From Stenotrophomonas rhizophila (lineage in GTDB: Bacteria > Pseudomonadota > Gammaproteobacteria > Xanthomonadales > Xanthomonadaceae), in the NCBI RefSeq assembly GCF_000661955.1, contig NZ_CP007597.1, forward strand, positions 1,605,605 to 1,669,604: DNA of 64,000 bases, in the 5' to 3' direction. The notes beneath the pieces are model-generated. The model was not told where the DNA came from. It made no database searches and was given only the letters and a program-made list of their open reading frames with translations. This document shows, piece after piece, positions 54,291-62,039 of the stretch. Position 1 is the stretch's first letter, and the number at the start of each line of letters is the position of its first letter. The translations under genes and the position numbers were made by a program.

Positions 54291-55634
54291 GTGCAATCGA
54301 TGTCGCGCCCGAAGCGGGGGTTGAGCCTGGTGTTGCTGCTGGTTGGCAGCCTGTTGTTGAGTGCCTGCCGGAAAGAGCCGGAAGGGGTGACGGTACGATT
54401 CTGGGCGATGGGCCGCGAGGCCGAAGTGGTCACCGGCCTGATCAAGGAGTTCGAGGCGGAAAACCCCGGCATCCACGTCGATGTGCAGAACATTCCGTGG
54501 ACGGCCGCGCACGAAAAGCTGCTGACTGCATTCGCCGCCGACGGTCTGCCCGATGTGTGCCAGCTGGGCAACACCTGGATCCCCGAGTTCGCCGAACTCA
54601 ACACCCTGGTGCCGCTGCAGCCTTACGTGGCGCAGTCCAAGGTGGTGGACCCGGCCGACTACTTCCAGGGCATCTGGGACACCAACGTGGTGCATGACGA
54701 GCTGGTCGGCGTGCCGTGGTACGTGGACACGCGCCTTCTGTACTACCGCAAGGACCTGCTGGCCCAGGCCGGCTACGACCACCCCCCGCGCACCTGGGCG
54801 GAGTGGAACGAGATGATGGCCGCCATCAAGAAGATGCAGGGCCCCAAGCGCTACGCGGTGCTGATGCCGATCAACGAATTCGAGCAGCAGCTGTCGTTCG
54901 CGTTGCAGCAGCCCGACCCGCTGCTGCGCGATGCCGATACCCGCGGCAACTTCAGCAGCCCCGGCTTCCGCAAGACCCTGGGCTTCTACGAAAACATGTT
55001 CGCCCAGGACTGGGCGCCGCGCATGTCCGAAACCCAGATCTCCAACGTGTGGGATGAGTTCTTCCGCGGCTTCAACGTGTTCTACCTGTCCGGCCCGTGG
55101 AACATCCGTGAGTTCAAGAAGCTGCAGCCCAAGGAACTGGAAGGCAAGTGGGGCACCGCCGCACTGCCGGGCCCGGACGGTCCGGGCGCCGGTATCGCCG
55201 GTGGCACCAGCCTGGTGATCTTCCGTTCCTCGCAGCAGAAGGAAGCGTCGTGGAAGCTGATCGAGTTCCTGTCGCGCCCGGCGATCCAGGAGCGCTTCCA
55301 TTCCATCATCGGCGACCTGCCGCCGCGGCGCAGCACCTGGGAATATCCCTCGCTGGCCAACGACCCGCTGGCGCAGCCGTTCCGCGACCAGCTGGAACGC
55401 GTCAAGCCCACGCCCAAGGTGCTGGAGTGGGAACGTATCGTGCAGGAAATGCGGATCATCACCGAACAGGTGGTGCGTGGTGGCCTTGATCAGGATGTGG
55501 CAGTGAAGGAACTGGACAAGCGCGTGGACAAGGTCCTCGCCAAGCGCCGTTGGATGCATGAGCGCGATGCACAGGAAAAGGCCGCCGGTTCGGGCGTGCA
55601 TTCCAGTGCGGTGGCCACGGGAGCGGCGCAATGA
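54291..55634 (+). CDS. sugar ABC transporter substrate-binding lipoprotein
   Basis: 447 residues. Signal peptide with lipobox LLSAC; a family 1 extracellular solute-binding protein fold (VTVRFWAMGREAEVVTGLIK, PGIHVDVQNIPW, LPDVCQLGNTW and the hinge YRKDLLAQAGYDHPPRTWAEW). The GTG at 54291 suits the AGGGGAAG ribosome site better than the ATG at 54300. It overlaps the permease gene by four bases. It binds the imported oligosaccharide in the periplasm. Confidence 0.92.
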   Translation: MQSMSRPKRGLSLVLLLVGSLLLSACRKEPEGVTVRFWAMGREAEVVTGLIKEFEAENPGIHVDVQNIPWTAAHEKLLTAFAADGLPDVCQLGNTWIPEFAELNTLVPLQPYVAQSKVVDPADYFQGIWDTNVVHDELVGVPWYVDTRLLYYRKDLLAQAGYDHPPRTWAEWNEMMAAIKKMQGPKRYAVLMPINEFEQQLSFALQQPDPLLRDADTRGNFSSPGFRKTLGFYENMFAQDWAPRMSETQISNVWDEFFRGFNVFYLSGPWNIREFKKLQPKELEGKWGTAALPGPDGPGAGIAGGTSLVIFRSSQQKEASWKLIEFLSRPAIQERFHSIIGDLPPRRSTWEYPSLANDPLAQPFRDQLERVKPTPKVLEWERIVQEMRIITEQVVRGGLDQDVAVKELDKRVDKVLAKRRWMHERDAQEKAAGSGVHSSAVATGAAQ

Positions 55635-56512
55635 AGCAGCGTTCGCTTGCCGGCTGGCTGTTCGCCGGCCCGGCCATCCTGGTGATCGGTGTGTTCTTCG
55701 GCCTGCCGGTGTTCTCGGCGCTGGCCCTGAGCATCACCGATTTCGATCTGTACGCCCTGGCCGACGGCGGCAACCTGCGCTTTGTCGGGCTGGGCAACTA
55801 CATCGACCTGCTGCAGACCCCGATGTTCTGGAAGTCGCTGTGGAACACCACCTACTTCGTGATCGTCGGCGTGCCGATGTCGATCGGCGTATCGCTGGGT
55901 GCGGCGATCCTGCTCAACGCCCCGGCGGCGCGTTTCAAGGCGCTGTTCCGTACCGCATTGTTCGCCCCGGTAGTCACCACCCTGGTGGCGGTGGCGGTGA
56001 TCTGGCGTTACCTGTTCCACACCAGCTACGGCCTGGTGAACTACGGTCTGGGCCACATCGGGATCAACCCGATCGACTGGCTGGGCGATCCCAACTGGGC
56101 CATGCCGACCATCATGCTGTTCGCGGTGTGGAAGAACTTCGGCTACAACATGGTGATCTTCCTGGCCGGCCTGCAGGCGATCCCGCATGACCTGTACGAG
56201 GCCGCGCGCATCGACGGCGCCTCGCGCTGGAAGCAGTTCCTGCACATCACCCTGCCGATGCTCGGCCCGGTGCTGCTGGTGGTGGGCGTGATTACCGTGT
56301 CCGGCTACTTCCAGCTGTTCGCCGAACCCTACGTGATGACCCGTGGCGACCCACTGCAGAGCACCGTCAGCGTGCTGTACTTCATGTTCGAAGAAGGCTT
56401 CAAGTGGTGGAACCTGGGCCGCGCCTCCGCGGTGGCGTTCCTGCTGTTCCTGATCATCCTGGCGGTAACCAGCGTCATGCTGCGTTTCGGCCGCAAGAGG
56501 CAGTTGGTATGA
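55631..56512 (+). CDS. sugar ABC transporter permease, MalF-like
   Basis: 293 residues with six membrane helices. The EAA loop is EAARIDGASRWKQFLHITLP near residue 196-215. CUT1-type inner-membrane permease. ATGA overlaps with both neighbours show it is part of one translational unit. Confidence 0.94.
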   Translation: MKQRSLAGWLFAGPAILVIGVFFGLPVFSALALSITDFDLYALADGGNLRFVGLGNYIDLLQTPMFWKSLWNTTYFVIVGVPMSIGVSLGAAILLNAPAARFKALFRTALFAPVVTTLVAVAVIWRYLFHTSYGLVNYGLGHIGINPIDWLGDPNWAMPTIMLFAVWKNFGYNMVIFLAGLQAIPHDLYEAARIDGASRWKQFLHITLPMLGPVLLVVGVITVSGYFQLFAEPYVMTRGDPLQSTVSVLYFMFEEGFKWWNLGRASAVAFLLFLIILAVTSVMLRFGRKRQLV

Positions 56513-57345
56513 GTCGTGAAATCGGCCAGTCGCGCTGGCATGCATGGTGGGTCAACGGTGGCTTGACGGTACTGGCGCTGGTCAGCCTGGCGCCGCTGCT
56601 GTGGATGCTGTCGGTGTCGTTCATGCCCACCGGCGAGGCGGCGCATTTCCCGCCGCCGCTGCTGCCGTCCTCGGTGACCACCGCGAACTACCACGAGCTG
56701 TTCGCGCGCACCGGCATGGGCAACAACTTCGTCAACAGCCTGGGCGTGTCGCTGGCGATCACGCTGGGGTCGCTGCTGCTCAACACCATGGCCGGCTATG
56801 CGTTCGCCAAGCTGCGTTTCGCCGGCCGCGAGCGCATCTTCCAGGTGCTGCTGGCCGCGCTGGTGATCCCGGCGCAGGTGGCCATGCTGCCGCTGTTCCT
56901 GCTGATGAAGCAGCTGGGCCTGGTCAACAGCTTCGGCGGGGTGATCGTGCCGGCGCTGGCCAGCGTGTTCGGCATCTTCCTGGTGCGCCAGTACGCGCGC
57001 TCGATTCCCGATGAGCTGCTGGAAGCGGCGCGCATCGACGGGGCAGGGGAGATGCGGATCTTCTTCCAGATCGTGCTGCCGATGCTCAAGCCGGTTCTGG
57101 TCACCCTGTCGATCTTCACCTTCATGGGCGCGTGGAACGATTTCATGTGGCCGTTGATCGTGTTGACCGACCAGGAGCACTACACTTTGCCGGTCGCCCT
57201 GGCCACCCTGTCGCGCGAACACATCATGGACGTGGAAATGATGATGGCCGGCGCGGTGGTCACGGTGGTTCCGGTGCTGCTGCTGTTCCTGGCATTGCAG
57301 CGTTACTACATCCAAGGTCTGCTGCTGGGGAGTGTCAAAGGGTGA
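56509..57345 (+). CDS. sugar ABC transporter permease, MalG-like
   Basis: 278 residues, six membrane helices. The EAA loop is EAARIDGAGEMRIFFQIVLP. It pairs with the upstream permease. Its stop codon overlaps the GTG start of the glycosidase gene. No ATPase gene lies in this locus, so an ATPase encoded elsewhere must energise it. Confidence 0.94.
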   Translation: MSREIGQSRWHAWWVNGGLTVLALVSLAPLLWMLSVSFMPTGEAAHFPPPLLPSSVTTANYHELFARTGMGNNFVNSLGVSLAITLGSLLLNTMAGYAFAKLRFAGRERIFQVLLAALVIPAQVAMLPLFLLMKQLGLVNSFGGVIVPALASVFGIFLVRQYARSIPDELLEAARIDGAGEMRIFFQIVLPMLKPVLVTLSIFTFMGAWNDFMWPLIVLTDQEHYTLPVALATLSREHIMDVEMMMAGAVVTVVPVLLLFLALQRYYIQGLLLGSVKG

Positions 57346-60300
57346 AACATGCCGTCGTCGCGGTGGGTCTGGGTCTTGGGCTGTTGTGGTCGCTGGCGGC
57401 CCCGGCCGCCGCGCCGGCCCCGTTGCCGGCACCGAAGGTGCTGGACAGTTTCGACGACATGACGCCCTGGAAGCTGGTCGTGTCCGACCAGGTCAGCGGC
57501 TCGCTGCGCAGCGTGGTCGGCAGTGGCGGCGGGCGCGCGCTGTGCGTGGACTACGACTTCCACGATGTGTCCGGTTACGTGGGCATCCGCCGCGAGCTGG
57601 GCATCGAGTACCCGGCCAACTACCAGTTCGGCCTGCAGCTGCGCGGCGACTCGCCGGCCAACGACCTGCAGTTCAAGCTGATCGACGCCAGCGGCGACAA
57701 CGTGTGGTGGGTCAACCGGCCCGGCTACACCTTCCCCAAGGCGTGGAGCACGGTGCAGTACCGCGCGCGCCAGATCGACAAGGCCTGGGGCCCGGGCAAG
57801 GACCCCACGCTGGCGCGCAGCGCCGCGGTCGAGTTCACCATTTACAGCAAGGTCGGCGGCAAAGGCACGGTCTGTTTTGACCGCCTCACCCTGCAGGGCC
57901 TGCCGCCGATGGATACCTCGGCACTGACGCCGTCGGTGATTGCCGATACCGCCACCGCACTGCAGAGCCGCATTGCCGATGGCAAGCCGGACACGGTGTG
58001 GATCAGCGGCGGCGTGGCCGACCAGACCATCAGCCTGGACCTGCACAAGGTGCGGGAGTTCGGCGGTGCGGTGATCCAGTGGCTGCCCGGCCTGGAGGCC
58101 ACGCGCTACGTGGTGCGTACCTCGCAGGACGGACGCAGCTGGAAGGAAGTGCGCGAAGTGGTGGGCGGCGGCGGCGACCGCGACTGGCTGGCACTGCCCG
58201 ATACCGAAGCGCGCTACCTGCGCTTCGACCTCAAGGGCGGCCCGAGCTGGCGCTACGGCATCCGTGACATCAGCCTGAAGCCGCTCGATTTTGCGGCCAC
58301 CCCCAACGATTTCGTGCGTTCGGTGGGCGCCGACCTGCCGCGTGGATCGGTGCCGCGCGGGTTCAGTGGCGAGCAGCCGTACTGGACCCTGCTGGGCCTG
58401 GACGGCGGCCGCGAACAGGCGTTGATCGGTGAGGACGGTGCGCTGGAAGTGGCCAAGGCCAGCTTCAGCGTGGAGCCGTTCGTGCAGGTGGACGGCAAGC
58501 AGCTGCTCAGCTGGGCCGACGTGGCCAGCAGCCAGTCGCTGCAGGACGATTACCTGCCCATCGCCAGCGTCGACTGGCGCCACGACAAGGCCGCGTTGAA
58601 GGTCACCGGGTTCGTGCAGGGCACCCCGGACAAGGCGCAGCTGGTGGGGCGCTACACGCTGCGCAACCCCGACAAAGTGGCCCACGACTACACCCTGGCG
58701 CTGGCCGTGCGGCCGTGGCAGGTGAACCCGCCCACGCAGTTCCTCAACACCGTCGGCGGCGTCAGCCGGATCGACAACCTGTCGGTGGAAGCCACCGACG
58801 TGGAGGTCAACGGCAGCCCGCGCCTGTACCCGGCGCAGGCCCCGGACAGCACGTTTGCCACCACCTTCGACGGCAAGCTGGACGTGGTCCACCTGGCCAG
58901 CGGCAAGCTGCCGGGCACCACCGAAGTGCGCGACCCGACCGGGCTGGCCAGCGGTGCGCTGCTGTACCGCTGGCGGCTGGAGCCGGGCCAGAGCCGCGAG
59001 GTGGCCATCGTGCTGCCGCAGACCGGCAGCTGGACCATGCCCAAGGACTTCGATGCGGCCAAGGCCCAGCAGGCCGTGGCCTCGATGTGGCGGACCAAGC
59101 TGGACCAGGTGACCTTGCAGGTGCCCGCCGCCGGCAAGCCGCTTGCCGACACCCTGCGTACCGCGCTGGCACACATGTTGATCTCGCGGATCGGGCCGAG
59201 CATCCAGCCGGGCACGCGCTCGTACTCGCGCAGCTGGATCCGCGACGGCGCGATGATTTCCGAAGGCCTGCTGCGCATGGGCCGCAGCGACGCGGTGCGC
59301 GAGTACGTCACCTGGTATGCCCCGCACCAGTTCGACAATGGCAAGGTGCCGTGCTGCGTCGATCCGCGCGGCAGCGACCCGGTGCCGGAAAACGACAGCC
59401 ACGGCGAGTTGATCTTCAACATCGCCGAGTACTGGCGCTACACCGGTGACAGCACCTTCCTGGAGGTGATGTGGCCGCACGTGCAGGGCGCCTACAGCTA
59501 CATGGAGCAGCTGCGCCTGAGCGAGCGCACCGAGGAGAACCGCGCGCGCAACCCGGCCTTCTACGGGATGATGCCGGTGTCGATCAGCCACGAAGGTTAT
59601 TCGGCCAAGCCGATGCATTCGTACTGGGACAACTTCTGGGCGCTGCGCGGCTACAAGGACGCGGCCACCATCGCCAGCACGCTGGGCAAGGTGGACGCCA
59701 TGCAGATCAGCGCGTCGCGCGACCAGTTCCGTGACGACCTGCAGGCCTCGCTGCTGGCCGCCGTGGCCCTGCACAAGATCGACTACCTGCCCGGCGCGGC
59801 CGAGCTGGGCGACTTCGACGCCACCTCCACCACCATCGCGCTGGCCCCGGGCGGCGAGCAGGGCCGTCTGCCGCAGCCGTACCTGGACAACACGTTCGAG
59901 CGTTACTGGAAGCAGTTCGAGGAACGCCGCGACGGCAAGCGCGAGTGGAAGGACTACACCCCGTACGAGTGGCGCAACGTGGCCGCGTTCGTGCGCCTGG
60001 GCTGGCGCGACCGCGCCTGGCAGGCCACCGAGTTCTTCTTCAAGGACCGTGCCCCGCAGGCCTGGAACCAATGGGCCGAAGTGGTCTCGCACACGCCGCG
60101 CAAGCCGTTCTTCGTCGGTGACCTGCCGCATGCCTGGGTTGCCTCGGACTTCGTGCGCTCGGCGCTGGACATGTTTGCCTACAGCCGCGACGTCGACGAC
60201 AGCCTGGTGCTGGCCGCCGGCGTGCCGACGCGGTGGCTGGAAGGGAAGGGCGTGGCGATCAAGGGCCTGCGCACCCCGAACGGCCAGCTGAGCTACGCGC

Positions 60301-60527
60301 TCAGCCGCAGCGACAAGCAGCTGGTGCTGGACCTGTCGGCCGGGCTCGTGCCGCCGCAGGGCGGGGTGGTCCTGCCGTGGCCCTACAGTGGCGAACCCGG
60401 TAACACCACCGTCAACGGCGAACCGGCGCAGTGGGTGAACGGCGAGCTGCGCATCACCCAGGTGCCGGCGCGGGTCGAGATCGACGTGCCGTCGTCGGTG
60501 CGCCGCGCCGAGCGGAAGGCACAGTGA
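57342..60527 (+). CDS. large multidomain six-hairpin glycosidase-like protein
   Basis: 1061 residues. A signal peptide ends near PAAAPA. About 25-190 is a beta-sandwich resembling a carbohydrate-binding module (LDSFDDMTPWKLV, DLQFKLIDASGDNVWW). About 195-330 is an F5/8 (discoidin)-like domain. The C-terminal half is an (alpha/alpha)6 barrel with SYSRSWIRDGAMISEGLLR and ENDSHGELIFNIAEYWRY, acidic residues typical of inverting glycosidases. No GH family can be assigned by eye. It starts with GTG overlapping the permease stop codon. In context it should act on fragments of the same glycan as the GH144 protein. Confidence 0.82.
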   Translation: MKHAVVAVGLGLGLLWSLAAPAAAPAPLPAPKVLDSFDDMTPWKLVVSDQVSGSLRSVVGSGGGRALCVDYDFHDVSGYVGIRRELGIEYPANYQFGLQLRGDSPANDLQFKLIDASGDNVWWVNRPGYTFPKAWSTVQYRARQIDKAWGPGKDPTLARSAAVEFTIYSKVGGKGTVCFDRLTLQGLPPMDTSALTPSVIADTATALQSRIADGKPDTVWISGGVADQTISLDLHKVREFGGAVIQWLPGLEATRYVVRTSQDGRSWKEVREVVGGGGDRDWLALPDTEARYLRFDLKGGPSWRYGIRDISLKPLDFAATPNDFVRSVGADLPRGSVPRGFSGEQPYWTLLGLDGGREQALIGEDGALEVAKASFSVEPFVQVDGKQLLSWADVASSQSLQDDYLPIASVDWRHDKAALKVTGFVQGTPDKAQLVGRYTLRNPDKVAHDYTLALAVRPWQVNPPTQFLNTVGGVSRIDNLSVEATDVEVNGSPRLYPAQAPDSTFATTFDGKLDVVHLASGKLPGTTEVRDPTGLASGALLYRWRLEPGQSREVAIVLPQTGSWTMPKDFDAAKAQQAVASMWRTKLDQVTLQVPAAGKPLADTLRTALAHMLISRIGPSIQPGTRSYSRSWIRDGAMISEGLLRMGRSDAVREYVTWYAPHQFDNGKVPCCVDPRGSDPVPENDSHGELIFNIAEYWRYTGDSTFLEVMWPHVQGAYSYMEQLRLSERTEENRARNPAFYGMMPVSISHEGYSAKPMHSYWDNFWALRGYKDAATIASTLGKVDAMQISASRDQFRDDLQASLLAAVALHKIDYLPGAAELGDFDATSTTIALAPGGEQGRLPQPYLDNTFERYWKQFEERRDGKREWKDYTPYEWRNVAAFVRLGWRDRAWQATEFFFKDRAPQAWNQWAEVVSHTPRKPFFVGDLPHAWVASDFVRSALDMFAYSRDVDDSLVLAAGVPTRWLEGKGVAIKGLRTPNGQLSYALSRSDKQLVLDLSAGLVPPQGGVVLPWPYSGEPGNTTVNGEPAQWVNGELRITQVPARVEIDVPSSVRRAERKAQ

Positions 60528-61447
60528 TGGACATGCATCCTTATCGCGCGTGGCTTCGCCGTGGCATGGCCGGGCTGCTGGCATCGGCGGCCTTGCTGGC
60601 CGGTGTCGCCCTGGCTGCCGAACCCGTCGCCGTCACCCCGGCACCCGCGCCGTCGGCCAGTGCTGCGCCGGGCATGAGCATGGTCACCTTCAACCTGCAC
60701 CACGACCGCGAAGACTGGCCTGCGCGGCGCAAGGTGATCCTGCGCGAACTGCAGGCGCTGCGCCCCGATGCGATTGCCCTGCAGGAAGTGATCCAGAAGC
60801 CGCACGTGCGCAACCAGGCCGCGTGGTTGGCGCGCAAGCTCGGCTACGACTACCAGTTCGTCTCCACCGATCCGCCCGGCCGCTTCAAGCGGTATGGCAA
60901 TGCGCTGCTGACCCGGCGCCCGGTGCTGGCGCGCAATGACCACCTGCTGGCACCGCTGGCCGACTACCGCACGGTGGCGCACCTGCGCATCGATGTCGAC
61001 GGCCAGCCGGTCAACGTCTATGCCACGCATCTGAACGAGCGTTCCGATGACAGCGGCAGCCGCATCCGCGGCGAGCAGGTGGCCGACCTGTTGAAATTCA
61101 TTGCGACCACCTCGGGCACGGCGCCGGTGGTGATCGCCGGTGACTTCAACGCGCTGGTGGATGCGGGCGATCTGAGCGCGCTGCGCAACCACTACGGCGA
61201 CAGCTTCGGCAGCGTGCACGTCAACAATGAACTGGCCCAGGTGAGCACGCTCAACCGGCACTACTACGAAGCCCCGTCGCGCATCGACCACATTTTCTTC
61301 CAGCAGGACCGCCTGCTCGCGCGCGAGGCGCGGATCCTGTTCGACCAGCCTTACGCCGAAGGGCGCTGGGCGTCGGACCACTACGGTGTATGGACGCGCC
61401 TGCAGTTCGCGCCCAGCCCGGGCAGCCCGGCCGCCACCACGCCCTGA
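60527..61447 (+). CDS. secreted endonuclease/exonuclease/phosphatase-family hydrolase
   Basis: 306 residues. Signal peptide (residues ~10-31), then an EEP fold: FNLHHD (N56), ALQEV (E87), YATHLNERSDDSG, AGDFNALVD and SDHYGVW carry the metal and catalytic residues. The superfamily cleaves phosphodiesters in nucleic acids, lipids or small molecules. It is the last gene of the sugar operon, starting one base inside the previous stop codon. A plausible role is removing phosphoester substituents from the imported glucan; this is inferred only from context. Confidence 0.85.
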   Translation: MDMHPYRAWLRRGMAGLLASAALLAGVALAAEPVAVTPAPAPSASAAPGMSMVTFNLHHDREDWPARRKVILRELQALRPDAIALQEVIQKPHVRNQAAWLARKLGYDYQFVSTDPPGRFKRYGNALLTRRPVLARNDHLLAPLADYRTVAHLRIDVDGQPVNVYATHLNERSDDSGSRIRGEQVADLLKFIATTSGTAPVVIAGDFNALVDAGDLSALRNHYGDSFGSVHVNNELAQVSTLNRHYYEAPSRIDHIFFQQDRLLAREARILFDQPYAEGRWASDHYGVWTRLQFAPSPGSPAATTP

Positions 61448-61454
61448 GTGCGAG

Positions 61455-61519
61455 GTAGAGCCACGCCGTGCGTGGCTGCCCCTTCGCTGCACATAGGTAC
61501 CCACCAACGGTGGGTACCT
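61455..61519. repeat. two GTAG/GGTACC-type hairpins
   Basis: A SMAG hairpin at 61455-61477 (GAGCCACGC/GCGTGGCT) and a perfect 11-bp hairpin at 61495-61519 (AGGTACCCACC/GGTGGGTACCT). They separate the convergent sugar operon and lipoprotein gene. Confidence 0.75.
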
Positions 61520-61528
61520 ACGGCTGCG

Positions 61529-61948
61529 CTACGGGAGGGTGTGCTCGCTGATCTTCTCCCACGTCTGGCCGTCGCGCGTGCGCCAGGTGCCGCCGGTGGC
61601 GCAGCACCCGCCGGCGCCGAACGCCATGCGCCCCAGCACCGCAACCACCGCGCCGTCTTCGTGGCGCAATGATTGCCGCTGGCAGTCGGTGAAAGACGGG
61701 TAGGGCGGGGGTGCCAGCACTTCGGTGAGGGCGACCGCCTGTTCGGGTCCGCGCGCCACCTGGAAGACCTTGCAGTCCTTCACCAGCAGTTCGACGTCCA
61801 CGTTCTGCAGCCGGCCCACGAACAGGTCTTCCGGCGCGGCATCGCGCACGGCGATGGCCGCATCACTGAGGGGCGCAGGGTCGGGCTGGCAGGCCGACAG
61901 GAGTATCAGCATCGCGGCGCATGGCGTGAGGCGAAGGCGTCGATTCAT
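61529..61948 (-). CDS. small lipoprotein, function unknown
   Basis: 139 residues. Lipobox LLSAC at residues 16-20. The mature part has four further cysteines (KDCKVF, TDCQRQ and GGCCATGG) and ends with WRTRDGQTWEKISEH. No family recognised. Monocistronic between convergent repeats and rne. The signal and even coding pattern support a real gene. Confidence 0.7.
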   Translation of the reverse strand: MNRRLRLTPCAAMLILLSACQPDPAPLSDAAIAVRDAAPEDLFVGRLQNVDVELLVKDCKVFQVARGPEQAVALTEVLAPPPYPSFTDCQRQSLRHEDGAVVAVLGRMAFGAGGCCATGGTWRTRDGQTWEKISEHTLP

Positions 61949-61986
61949 GCGCCGAGCATGCCACAGCCTACCGGCGGCCCAAACGC

Positions 61987-62012
61987 AGACAGCGGCCCGA
62001 AGGCCGCTGTCT
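61987..62012 (-). terminator. probable rne terminator hairpin
   Basis: AGACAGCGGCC (61987-61997) pairs perfectly with GGCCGCTGTCT (62002-62012) around CGAA. It lies 27 bp after the rne stop codon; T residues are interrupted on both sides. Confidence 0.6.
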
Positions 62013-62039
62013 GTTTGCTACGTTCCCACTGGCGCGGGA

